The position numbers and the translations under genes were made by a program. A stretch of 23,771 bases of DNA. Source: Candidatus Gastranaerophilales bacterium. Its GTDB lineage: Bacteria; Cyanobacteriota; Vampirovibrionia; Gastranaerophilales; Gastranaerophilaceae. Position 1 is the stretch's first letter, and each line of letters starts with the position of its first letter. The stretch lies in contig CAJULR010000016.1 in NCBI GenBank assembly GCA_910587375.1, positions 1-23,771 on the forward strand. Direction: 5' to 3'. The notes below the pieces were generated by a model, which was not told the DNA's origin, made no database searches, and saw only the letters and a list, made by a program, of their open reading frames with translations. Below, piece after piece: positions 1 through 7,520 of the stretch.

Positions 1-335
1 TCTGAATTATATTTTTTAGCTGAATTGTATAGTTTTTCAAAGTAATCAAGGTCTACCCAATCATCGGAATCAACGAAACCTATGTATTCACCACTGGCGT
101 GGTGAATTCCATTGTTTCGTGCGGCACCTTGTTTGAGGTTTTTTTGTTCAATTATTTTAATTCTTGAATCGTTTTTTGAGAACGTTTTCACTATTTCTTT
201 TGAATTATCAATTGAACCATCGTCAACACAAATTATTTCAATGTCTTTTATGGTTTGATTAATGAGAGATTCAAGACAACGGGAGAGGAAATTTTCCGTA
301 TTATAGAAAGGAACGATAATAGATAATTTGGGCAT
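1..335 (-). CDS. Glycosyltransferase family 2, N-terminal part (cut by window edge)
   Basis: The first 111 residues of a GT-A fold glycosyltransferase run off the left edge. The translated start reads MPKLSIIVPFYNTENFL, the usual GT2 opening. It is followed by the nucleotide-binding VDDGS (residues 37-41), the QGAARNNGI segment (about 69-77) and the DSDD metal-binding motif (89-92) in GFVDSDDW. The family transfers a sugar from a nucleotide-sugar donor to a growing glycan on the cytoplasmic side of the membrane; donor and acceptor cannot be read from this piece. The ATG at 335 is preceded by a GGAAGG ribosome binding site. It lies downstream of gmd on the same strand after a 349-base gap and is probably the next member of the same surface-polysaccharide locus. 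Confidence 0.9.
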   Translation of the reverse strand, partial: MPKLSIIVPFYNTENFLSRCLESLINQTIKDIEIICVDDGSIDNSKEIVKTFSKNDSRIKIIEQKNLKQGAARNNGIHHASGEYIGFVDSDDWVDLDYFEKLYNSAKKYNS

Positions 336-684
336 TAGACACCTTCCGCTTTTCTAAATGCTTTACTTATACTATTAAATATTTCGCAATATATTTTGTA
401 CATTATCTACCCGTATACTAGCCTTGTGGGCATTTCTAAAACGCAGCATTTGCTTTAACAATATAACTTTTTATACAAAATGTTATATATAAAAACGCAA
501 AGAGGCGCCAAGAATAATGGTATCATGAACAACCGGCATGATGTCAAAAAAAAAAAAATAAAAATATCGTTACAATAAACTTAACAATACTGCCGCAACA
601 AAAGGGATTACGGCAACACAAGTCAACATAACATTAAAAAATAAATGTTATGAAGATTAAAAAATACACCTTTAAAAATGGCTC
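336..684. other. Intergenic gap between gmd and the GT2 gene
   Basis: This 349-base, very AT-rich stretch shows no convincing gene. It holds a 13-A run (546-558), a perfect 9-bp inverted repeat CATAACATT/AATGTTATG (627-635 and 644-652, 8-base loop), and a 7-bp pair ATATAAC/GTTATAT (461-467 and 482-488). The 9-bp repeat lies just after gmd but is all A/T-rich and is not followed by a T-run, so it is at best a weak terminator. The length of the gap suggests that the GT2 gene may have its own promoter, but I cannot place one with confidence. Confidence 0.5.
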
Positions 685-1773
685 TTATGGCTCTTGCGGA
701 ATTAAAACATCGTAACCATTTTCTTTTAGCGTTTTTTCTTTCTTTGCAAGCTCCATATCTTCTTTTACCATCTCAAAAGCAAGCTCCGAAAGATTATATT
801 TTGGCTCCCAGCCAAGCTTTTCCCTTGCTTTAGCGCTATCACCCAAGAGCAATTCAACTTCCGTTGGTCTAAAATATCTTGAATCAACTTCCACAAGCAC
901 CTTGCCGGTGTTTTTATCATATCCTTTTTCATCCAGGCCTTCGCCTTTAAATTCAAGCTCAATTCCTACTTCGTTAAAAGCCATCTTGCAAAAATCACGA
1001 ATACTTGTGGTTACACCGGTCGCAAGGACAAAATCTTCAGGCTTATCCTGCTGGAGCACCCTCCACATACCCTCAACGTAATCTTTTGCATGGCCCCAAT
1101 CGCGCTTAGAAGAAAGGTTTCCAAGATAAAGCTTTTCTTCAAGCCCAAGTTTAATCCTAACAGCAGAACGTGTAATCTTTCTTGTTACAAAGGTTTCGCC
1201 CCTTCTTGGAGATTCGTGGTTGAAAAGAATGCCGTTTGCAGCAAAAATATTATAGGCCTCTCTGTAATTCACTGTTATCCAGTAGGCGTAGAGTTTTGCA
1301 CAGGCATATGGAGAACGAGGATAGAAAGGCGTAGTTTCTTTTTGTGGAGTTTCCTGCACAAGGCCGTAAAGTTCTGACGTTGAAGCCTGATAAAACTTAG
1401 TTTTTTTCTCCAAGCCTAAAATTCTTATCGCTTCAAGAAGCCTCAAAGTACCGAGCGCGTCCGCATTTGCAGTATATTCAGGGGAATCAAACGAAACCTT
1501 TACGTGGGATTGGGCCGCTAAATTATAAATTTCATCCGGCTGAATTTCTTGAACAAGACGAATCAAGTTTGTAGAATCTGTTAAATCTCCATAGCTTAAA
1601 TGAAAACGGGAATTTTGGTTGTGAACATCGCGATAAAGGTGGTCAATTCTATCTGTATTAAAAGAACTGGAGCGCCTTTTCATTCCATAAACATCATAGC
1701 CTTTTTCAAGAAGCAATTCCGCAAGATAGCTTCCATCTTGTCCTGTAATCCCTGTTATAAGTGCCTTTTTCAT
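685..1773 (-). CDS. gmd: GDP-mannose 4,6-dehydratase
   Basis: Converts GDP-D-mannose to GDP-4-keto-6-deoxy-D-mannose in the cytoplasm, the precursor of GDP-L-fucose, GDP-rhamnose, GDP-perosamine and related sugars. The 362 residues match the full length of Gmd. Visible features of this extended short-chain dehydrogenase family are the Rossmann motif TGITGQDG (7-14), the family-typical KRRSSSFNT (32-40), the catalytic Thr132/Glu134 in STSELYG, and the YxxxK pair Tyr156/Lys160. The segments NHESPRRGETFVTRKIT (about 185-201) and KRDWGHAKDYV (223-233) are near-diagnostic for Gmd. An AAGGAG site sits 4-5 bases before the ATG. It follows rfbA by 48 bases and is the last identified sugar-nucleotide gene of the operon. 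The reductase that would complete fucose (Fcl/WcaG) is not in the window. Confidence 0.97.
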   Translation of the reverse strand: MKKALITGITGQDGSYLAELLLEKGYDVYGMKRRSSSFNTDRIDHLYRDVHNQNSRFHLSYGDLTDSTNLIRLVQEIQPDEIYNLAAQSHVKVSFDSPEYTANADALGTLRLLEAIRILGLEKKTKFYQASTSELYGLVQETPQKETTPFYPRSPYACAKLYAYWITVNYREAYNIFAANGILFNHESPRRGETFVTRKITRSAVRIKLGLEEKLYLGNLSSKRDWGHAKDYVEGMWRVLQQDKPEDFVLATGVTTSIRDFCKMAFNEVGIELEFKGEGLDEKGYDKNTGKVLVEVDSRYFRPTEVELLLGDSAKAREKLGWEPKYNLSELAFEMVKEDMELAKKEKTLKENGYDVLIPQEP

Positions 1774-1821
1774 TATTCTCCTTTATTTTTAGACAGTTGC
1801 GTGCCCTTCTGTCACTAATCA

Positions 1822-2691
1822 CTACTTAATATTCTTTACATATGAAAAATACTCGTTATTATTGTATTTTTCGGCATTTTTTTGAATTTGTTCTTTTTCT
1901 AAAAAACCAACCCTGTATGCAACCTCTTCAAGGCAGGCAATTTTAATCCCCTGGTTTTCTTCAATTGTCTGAACATATTGCCCCGCCTGCAACAAAGACT
2001 TATGCGTTCCTGTATCAAGCCAGGCAAAGCCGCGCCCAAGAGGTTGAACATTCAGGCGTTCTTCTTTTAGATAGATTTTATTTAAATCCGTAATTTCAAG
2101 CTCGCCCCGTGCGGAAGGTTTTAAGCTTTTTGCATATTCTACAACCTTATTATCGTAGAAATAAAGGCCTGTTGCAGCGTAGGATGATTTTGGATTTTTC
2201 GGCTTTTCTTCAATCGAAATTGCCTTTCCATTCTCATCAAATTCAACCACGCCAAATCTTTCAGGGTTTTTCACATAATAGGTGAAAATTGTTGCAAGTT
2301 TTTTCTCGCTTGCATTTTGCTTAGCGCTTTTTAGCATGCCTGAAAAACCCGGCCCATAGAAAATGTTATCCCCCAAAATGAGTGCCACATTGTCATTTCC
2401 GATAAATTCTTCACCCAAAATAAAGGCTTGCGCAAGGCCGTCCGGGCTCGGCTGTACTTTATATGAAAACTTTACACCAAATTGACTCCCGTCACCCAAA
2501 ACTTTTTCAAAATTTGGCAAATCATGCGGAGTTGAAATAATTAGAATTTCCCGAATTCCAGCGAGCATTAAGACAGAAATCGGATAATATATCATCGGCT
2601 TATCATAAACCGGCAAAAGTTGTTTTGAAACAGACATCGTACTTGGATAAAGCCTTGTGCCGCTTCCCCCTGCAAGAACTATACCTTTCAT
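1822..2691 (-). CDS. rfbA: Glucose-1-phosphate thymidylyltransferase
   Basis: Condenses dTTP and glucose-1-phosphate to dTDP-glucose, the first step of the dTDP-rhamnose pathway (also called rmlA). At 289 residues it has the expected length. The N-terminal nucleotide-binding motif GGSGTRLYP (8-16) with Lys23 is clear. So are LGDN (106-109, metal-binding Asp108), EEKP (161-164) and WLDTGTH (224-230, second metal-binding Asp225). Its ATG overlaps the stop of the upstream methyltransferase gene in ATGA, and a GGGAGG site lies 8 bases ahead inside that gene, so the two are probably translationally coupled. The gene order rfbC-rfbB-methyltransferase-rfbA differs from the common rfbBDAC order. Confidence 0.97.
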   Translation of the reverse strand: MKGIVLAGGSGTRLYPSTMSVSKQLLPVYDKPMIYYPISVLMLAGIREILIISTPHDLPNFEKVLGDGSQFGVKFSYKVQPSPDGLAQAFILGEEFIGNDNVALILGDNIFYGPGFSGMLKSAKQNASEKKLATIFTYYVKNPERFGVVEFDENGKAISIEEKPKNPKSSYAATGLYFYDNKVVEYAKSLKPSARGELEITDLNKIYLKEERLNVQPLGRGFAWLDTGTHKSLLQAGQYVQTIEENQGIKIACLEEVAYRVGFLEKEQIQKNAEKYNNNEYFSYVKNIK

Positions 2692-3320
2692 TTGCTCTGC
2701 CTCCCTTTTTGTATAACAACACCAAAGCTATTGGAATAGCAGGAAAAAACAAGATTAAACACTTTAATTACATTATAATTATAATGTTTGGCAAATTCTA
2801 TGAAACTTTCCGTAGTCCAAACACTGTGGTGCATATCAATGTATTTTGCATTCTTGTCATATTCTTTATGCTTTTTCTCAAATTCGGCAATTGACGTACA
2901 AGCTTTATTTGAATCAAAAGTTCGTTCCTTGTGGGGAATAATCATCACAACATATTTGCCCGGCTTTACAAGCCTTAACCACTCATCAATTGCACTAACA
3001 GGATCATAGAAGTGTTCAAGAGAATGAGAAGAAAAAACAAAATCCACAGAGGAATCTTCTAAAGGAATATTGTCCCCCCGGGCAATGATATCCACTTTTT
3101 TTACACACCCCGCATATTTCATCTGCTCTTCATAATACACATCCCCTGGTTCTTCATGAGATGTATAATCAACATTTAAAGCGTTAATTTTAAAGTCGTG
3201 GTGCGCAGCAGCGCCAATTTCAAGCCCTTTACCTTTACAATATTTCTTAACAAACCCCGGAACACTATCAGGCGGAAAAAAAGCACGAAAATGTTTTCTT
3301 AAAAAGTTTTCAATCGTCAT
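2688..3320 (-). CDS. Class I SAM-dependent methyltransferase
   Basis: A 210-residue protein with a Methyltransf_11-type core. Motif I is GLEIGA (32-37), and the acidic residue ending strand 2 is Asp51 in NVDY. The sequence GDNIPLEDSSVDFVFSSHSL (82-101) with LEHF and the following LVKPGKYVVMIIP (117-129) gives the strand 4/5 region. It is placed between rfbB and rfbA with 4-base ATGA overlaps on both sides, so it is locked into the sugar-nucleotide operon. A role in methylating a sugar nucleotide, a glycan chain end or a glycan substituent is inferred from context only. The substrate cannot be told from sequence, and it resembles methyltransferases often found in capsule and O-antigen loci. 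Confidence 0.85.
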   Translation of the reverse strand: MTIENFLRKHFRAFFPPDSVPGFVKKYCKGKGLEIGAAAHHDFKINALNVDYTSHEEPGDVYYEEQMKYAGCVKKVDIIARGDNIPLEDSSVDFVFSSHSLEHFYDPVSAIDEWLRLVKPGKYVVMIIPHKERTFDSNKACTSIAEFEKKHKEYDKNAKYIDMHHSVWTTESFIEFAKHYNYNVIKVFNLVFSCYSNSFGVVIQKGRQSK

Positions 3321-4297
3321 GCGTTTACTTTCCCTTTTTCAAAAATGCTTTTCATCCACTCCTGATTATTTAAATACCAGTCTATGGTGAGTTTTATGCC
3401 TTCTTCAAAAGTGATGGATGGCGCCCAGCCAAGCTCTGACGTGATTTTATCGTTTGAAATTGCGTATCGCCTGTCATGCCCGAGCCTGTCTTTTACAAAT
3501 TCTATCGAGTTTTCATCTTTTCCCATAGAATTTAAAATCAGCTTTGTAATTTCCATATTTGTTTTTTCGTTGTGTCCGCCAATATTATAAACTTCACCGG
3601 ATTTTCCTTTATGAAGCACAACATCAATCGCCTCACAGTGGTCATAAACATAGAGCCAATCGCGAACATTTAACCCATCCCCATACACGGGAACCTTTTC
3701 GCCCCTTAAAAGTTTTGAAATAAAGAATGGAATAAGCTTTTCAGGATATTGATACGGCCCGTAATTATTTGAACACCTTGTGTTTAAGGTGAACATTCCA
3801 TAAGTTTCATGGTATGCGCGAACAAGCATATCAGCACCTGCTTTGCTTGCAGAATACGGACTGTTTGGCGCAAGCGGCGTTGTTTCGTAGAAATATCCGG
3901 TTTTTCCAAGAGTTCCATAAACTTCATCTGTTGACACCTGCAAAAATTTTTCCACTCCTGCTTTCAAAGAAGCCTGCAAAAGGTTTAAAGTTCCTTGCAC
4001 ATTGGTTTCAACAAAAATTCCCGGATTTTTTATGGAATTATCAACGTGGGATTCTGCCGCAAAATTCACAACCCAATCCACATCTTTAACTAAATCCTTC
4101 ACAAGGTTTCTATCGCAAATATTACCCTTAACAAATTCATAATTAGAATTATCCTTGATATCATCAAGGTTTTGAATATTGCCGCAATACGTGAGTGCGT
4201 CAAGGTTTAAAACTTTATATTCGGGGTGTTTTTTTAAAACATGGCGAACAAAACAACTTCCAATAAACCCTGCTCCGCCTGTCACCAATATTTTCAT
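3317..4297 (-). CDS. rfbB: dTDP-glucose 4,6-dehydratase
   Basis: Converts dTDP-glucose to dTDP-4-keto-6-deoxy-glucose using bound NAD (also called rmlB). The protein has 326 residues and all the family marks. These are TGGAGFIG (6-13), NLDALTYCGN (31-40), AAESHVD (80-86), the catalytic TDEVYG (123-128; Thr123, Asp124, Glu125) and YSASK (148-152; Tyr148/Lys152). The tail motif GHDRRYAI (273-280) is also present. Its ATG directly follows the TAG stop of rfbC with no spacer, and the GAGGA ribosome binding site lies inside the rfbC 3' end. Its stop overlaps the next gene in ATGA. Confidence 0.97.
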   Translation of the reverse strand: MKILVTGGAGFIGSCFVRHVLKKHPEYKVLNLDALTYCGNIQNLDDIKDNSNYEFVKGNICDRNLVKDLVKDVDWVVNFAAESHVDNSIKNPGIFVETNVQGTLNLLQASLKAGVEKFLQVSTDEVYGTLGKTGYFYETTPLAPNSPYSASKAGADMLVRAYHETYGMFTLNTRCSNNYGPYQYPEKLIPFFISKLLRGEKVPVYGDGLNVRDWLYVYDHCEAIDVVLHKGKSGEVYNIGGHNEKTNMEITKLILNSMGKDENSIEFVKDRLGHDRRYAISNDKITSELGWAPSITFEEGIKLTIDWYLNNQEWMKSIFEKGKVNA

Positions 4298-4855
4298 CTA
4301 AATTATTTCCTCTTTGTTTATATTTTTAAGCCTTGGCTGGATTTTATCCTTTTCAGAAAGTATCGGGTCAAAATCAATTTCCCAATCGATATTTATATCT
4401 TCATCCTGCCAATGAACGCCCCTGTCTGCATTTTGGTTATATTCACCGCTTGCTTTGTACAAAAGTTCTGCCTCTTCAGACAAAACCACAAACCCATGTG
4501 CGAAACCCGCAGGAATAAAAAGCATGTGCTTGTTTTCCTCGGATAATTCTACCTTCACATATTTTTTAAAAGTGGGTGAATTTGGACGAATGTCAACAGC
4601 CACATCGTAAATTCGGCCCCTGGAGCACCTTACAAGCTTTGCTTGACTGTAAGGAGCGGCCTGGTAATGCAAACCCCTCAAAACATGGGCAGACGACTTA
4701 GAATGGTTGTCCTGGTTGAATTCCACAGCAATTCCATTTTCAAAAAATTCAGATTTTTTATAACTTTCCATAAAAAATCCGCGATTATCCCCAAAAACTC
4801 TTGGTTTCACTAAAATTACGTCTTTTATCTTTTGACTTTCAAATTCAAACGACAT
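4298..4855 (-). CDS. rfbC: dTDP-4-dehydrorhamnose 3,5-epimerase
   Basis: Epimerises dTDP-4-keto-6-deoxy-glucose to dTDP-4-keto-L-rhamnose (also called rmlC). From the chosen start the protein has 185 residues: PRVFGDNRGFFMESY near the N-terminus, VLRGLHYQ with the catalytic His63, FIPAGFAHGFVVL, and LSEKD ending in Asp170. His63 and Asp170 match the catalytic dyad numbering of characterised RmlC. A longer reading from ATG at 4870 adds five residues, but a TATAAT box at 4876-4881 would put the transcript start almost on that codon. A GGAAGGGG ribosome binding site instead precedes the ATG at 4855. It is the first gene of the rfbC-rfbB-methyltransferase-rfbA-gmd unit. Confidence 0.95.
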   Translation of the reverse strand: MSFEFESQKIKDVILVKPRVFGDNRGFFMESYKKSEFFENGIAVEFNQDNHSKSSAHVLRGLHYQAAPYSQAKLVRCSRGRIYDVAVDIRPNSPTFKKYVKVELSEENKHMLFIPAGFAHGFVVLSEEAELLYKASGEYNQNADRGVHWQDEDINIDWEIDFDPILSEKDKIQPRLKNINKEEII

Positions 4856-4875
4856 GACAGCCCCTTCCATTGATT

Positions 4876-4905
4876 ATTATACTATAACTGCTATCAATAT
4901 AGCAA
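4876..4905 (-). promoter_or_regulatory. Promoter for the rfbC operon
   Basis: On the minus strand a perfect TATAAT (4876-4881) is preceded at 18 bases by TTGCTA (4900-4905, four of six -35 consensus bases). Predicted initiation lies at about 4869, giving a leader of roughly 15 bases to the rfbC ATG at 4855. This makes the dTDP-sugar genes a second transcription unit inside the glycan locus, although read-through from the TagD gene remains possible because no terminator is seen between them. Confidence 0.6.
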
Positions 4906-4954
4906 AATTCCAAAGCAGCTAAGGGAAACACAGAAAATTAGCATTCTTAAAAGA

Positions 4955-5383
4955 TTACGCATTTTTAAGTTTATCAAGCGTTTCATTTAAAAGTGTAGAA
5001 CTTGTACTCTTTGTATATGGAAAATATATGATTTTAACACCCACTTTTGAAAATTTTTCTTCCATTTCTTTCCAACTAGGCGAATTATACCAATCGTCCC
5101 CAACAAAAAGTACATCAAAATGCAGCTTTTCCCACATTCTATACTTATCGAGCTCTTCCTGGGGTATTGCCACATCCACAAATTTAATATTTCTTACAAT
5201 CTCAATTCTTTCCTCAAAAGGAATTACAGGGTGTTTGTTTTTATACTTAACCAGTTCATCAACACTTACACCCACAATCAACTTGTCACACAAACCTTTT
5301 GCATTCTTTAACAAATTCAAATGTCCTATGTGAAACAAATCATATACGCCCGATGTATAACCAACCACCATTTTATTAGACAT
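4955..5383 (-). CDS. tagD: Glycerol-3-phosphate cytidylyltransferase, TagD-like
   Basis: Activates sn-glycerol-3-phosphate with CTP to CDP-glycerol. The 142-residue protein is a compact nucleotidyltransferase with GVYDLFHIGHLNLL (12-25), including the HIGH signature at 18-21. It also has VGDDWYNSP (about 94-102) and a C-terminal TKSTSSTLL segment in the position of the CTP-binding ISTT motif. B. subtilis TagD is slightly shorter. Its ATG abuts the TAA of the upstream glycerophosphotransferase gene, and the GGGAG ribosome binding site lies within that gene. The pairing supports CDP-glycerol rather than another CDP-alcohol, though CDP-ribitol or CDP-ethanolamine type homologues share the fold. 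Confidence 0.88.
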   Translation of the reverse strand: MSNKMVVGYTSGVYDLFHIGHLNLLKNAKGLCDKLIVGVSVDELVKYKNKHPVIPFEERIEIVRNIKFVDVAIPQEELDKYRMWEKLHFDVLFVGDDWYNSPSWKEMEEKFSKVGVKIIYFPYTKSTSSTLLNETLDKLKNA

Positions 5384-6499
5384 TTAAAAACTCCCTTTTA
5401 GTACAAATTTATCTATTGCAAACATCTTATCAACTAAGTTTTTTGCAGCGCTTCCATTCTCATATTGCAAAAATTCAGATACAAAATCTTCGTAGTTATT
5501 TTGAATATCAGGATAATTCTTTATTGCATTTATGAGCTCTGCCTCATTTTTTACCTTAGGGAATGGTGAAAAAGAATTGTAATCGTAATAAAGATTAAAT
5601 TCTTCCTTATACTGCTCATAATCATAAATAAAAAGAATCTGCGGTTTTCTTGTAATTGCAAAATCAAAAATTGCAGAAGAATAGTCTGAAATCAAAATAT
5701 CGGAAATCAAATAAAGATGAGTAATGTCAGGATATTCACCACCATTGAATACAAATTTTCCATCATATATGTCAATTTTATTATTCTTTTCATCAACCCA
5801 AGCGTGTTTTCCAACGTGAGAGCGCATTAAAAGCACGTGCTCGTCTTTAAGTTCTTTTCTCAAATTATCTAAAGAAAAAGGTAATACAGCCTTATGGTCA
5901 TATCTTCGCCAAGTTGGACAATACAGAATAACTTTTTTGTCCGGAGGAAGTCCAAGCTTCTCTTTTAACTGCATTTTAAATTTATCATTTTTATTGAATA
6001 AAATATCGTTTCTTGGAAGTCCGCAATTTATTATGCTTTTTTCATTTAAATTAAGCGCTTCAATAAGATTTTTCGCATGGATATCACCCTGATTGCAAAA
6101 TAAATCAACGTTGGCAAACTGTTTTACATATCTTTGAAACTTTCTGGACTTTTTATCACGAGAAAGATAAATTTTCTTAATCGGGCTTCCATGCCAAGTT
6201 TCAACAAGAATTTGCCCTTTCCGTTTCTCACCATGTCTTGGCATTCCCATAGGGGATATTATATATTTTGCTTTAGAAGTAATATAATTTGCGTAAAGAG
6301 ATTTTTCAACAAGAACTTCATCCGCCATATCAATATGTTTTACTTTATTTTTTCTCTTGCAACAAAAGAAAAATTTTAAATCGGGACGTCTAGCTCTTAG
6401 CTCCTGAGCAACAGGTCTAATGCTATCGCCATTGTAGTTTTTTGAAAATAAATCATTAAATACAACCCAGTTTTCTTCAATTTTAAAAATATCAAACAT
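5384..6499 (-). CDS. CDP-glycerol glycerophosphotransferase family protein (TagB/TagF-like)
   Basis: Uses CDP-glycerol to add glycerol-phosphate to an acceptor at the inner membrane face. The 371 residues match the GT-B catalytic part of the Glyphos_transf family. Visible are TWHGSPIKK (101-109), GLPRNDILF (160-168), YCPTWR (193-198), RSH (226-228) and SDYSSAIFDFA (271-281) with the nucleotide-binding Asp/Ser/Ser. It is about half the size of B. subtilis TagF and lacks an extra N-terminal domain, so it may add one unit (TagB-like) or a short chain. GGAAG precedes the ATG at good spacing. It precedes the TagD gene with no gap, so donor synthesis and transfer are coupled. In this locus it probably decorates or links a surface glycan rather than making classical wall teichoic acid. 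Confidence 0.9.
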   Translation of the reverse strand: MFDIFKIEENWVVFNDLFSKNYNGDSIRPVAQELRARRPDLKFFFCCKRKNKVKHIDMADEVLVEKSLYANYITSKAKYIISPMGMPRHGEKRKGQILVETWHGSPIKKIYLSRDKKSRKFQRYVKQFANVDLFCNQGDIHAKNLIEALNLNEKSIINCGLPRNDILFNKNDKFKMQLKEKLGLPPDKKVILYCPTWRRYDHKAVLPFSLDNLRKELKDEHVLLMRSHVGKHAWVDEKNNKIDIYDGKFVFNGGEYPDITHLYLISDILISDYSSAIFDFAITRKPQILFIYDYEQYKEEFNLYYDYNSFSPFPKVKNEAELINAIKNYPDIQNNYEDFVSEFLQYENGSAAKNLVDKMFAIDKFVLKGSF

Positions 6500-6581
6500 T
6501 TTTCTTCCAAACTAAATATAAAACACTAAATCAAATACAATAATAAACTTTTTTTTTCAAAACAGAGTAAACATCAAATAT

Positions 6582-7520
6582 TTATCTCCTGTTGAACAAC
6601 CATTTTCTAAAATCCCTAAAGGTATATTTTCTAAGGCTTTTCGGGAGTTCGTCCGCATATTTTTTATAATACAATGGCGTATTTTTTCTTCTCCAGGGTT
6701 TGCCAAGTTCACCTGCGTAATGAATAATTACGGGTGATTTGATGGCCTCACTAAATTCAGCTTCATTGTAAACATCTTTTAAATATCTATAACTTTTGCA
6801 AACCTTATAATCATCAAACGCATAAAGAGGCTCAAGAAGACAATACTTCAAAGAAAGCGGCAAAATATTATCACATGTAATATTAATCACATCTAAATCG
6901 AAAAATTTTAGCCTGCCTTTAAAATTTTTTATTGTTTCGAGGAATTTTTTAAAGTAATCTTCGTTTCTCATTTTTTCGCAATTAAAAAGCAAAAAACCGG
7001 ACCAAAATGTAAACTCATTCTTATTTTCTTCAAAATACCTGTGCCCAATAGCACCGGAATGGTTTTTCTCCGCCCTTACTGCGGCGAGTTCATATCCTTC
7101 TAAATTGGTATTATAAACTTCGGACAAATCATCCTTAAATAAAACGTCGACATCAGAATAAATAGCCTTGTCGTATTCCTTTAAAATTTCAGGCGTCAAA
7201 AGCCTGTAATACACAATTTCCGTCCAGGAACCTTTGTTTCTTGGGGCGCCGTCGAAAATGTGCGGGTCAACATAATGGAACGCCATATTGTGCCTTGTGT
7301 TTTGAACCAAGGTCGATAAATTTTTCTGATCGTTAAGGCCGATGTCTGAATGAAAAATCCTGATATCATAGGTTGTAGAATCTTTTGCACATTCAACAAG
7401 GCTTTTAATTGCAACAGAGGCCCCTAAAATTATTCTTGAATCAAAACAAAAAACAACAGGAATTGTCATTTTTGCGCCATTTTCCGCATTTGGATTTTCT
7501 TTAAGATTTTTATTTTCCAT
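6582..7520 (-). CDS. Glycosyltransferase family 8
   Basis: A retaining GT-A enzyme that typically uses UDP-glucose or UDP-galactose in LPS core or capsule assembly. The 312-residue protein has the donor-side VVFCFDSRIILGASVAIKSL (22-41), the DxD metal motif in YSDVDVLF (121-128) and the C-terminal HYAGELGKPW (267-276), the HxxGxxKPW pattern of GT8. A basic tail follows (RDFRKWLFNRR). The ATG overlaps the end of the upstream glycosyltransferase gene by 11 bases, with a GAGG site inside it, so the pair is coupled. An 82-base AT-rich gap without an obvious terminator separates it from the glycerophosphotransferase gene. The sugar transferred is not determinable. Confidence 0.92.
   Translation of the reverse strand: MENKNLKENPNAENGAKMTIPVVFCFDSRIILGASVAIKSLVECAKDSTTYDIRIFHSDIGLNDQKNLSTLVQNTRHNMAFHYVDPHIFDGAPRNKGSWTEIVYYRLLTPEILKEYDKAIYSDVDVLFKDDLSEVYNTNLEGYELAAVRAEKNHSGAIGHRYFEENKNEFTFWSGFLLFNCEKMRNEDYFKKFLETIKNFKGRLKFFDLDVINITCDNILPLSLKYCLLEPLYAFDDYKVCKSYRYLKDVYNEAEFSEAIKSPVIIHYAGELGKPWRRKNTPLYYKKYADELPKSLRKYTFRDFRKWLFNRR

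Noticed and set aside
546..558. 13-A tract as a phase-variation switch
   Set aside because: It lies in a gap, more than 200 bases from the GT2 start codon and outside any supported reading frame or promoter spacer, so no switching effect can be argued.
627..652. Inverted repeat after gmd as an intrinsic terminator
   Set aside because: The stem is nearly all A/T and no T-run follows it on the minus strand.
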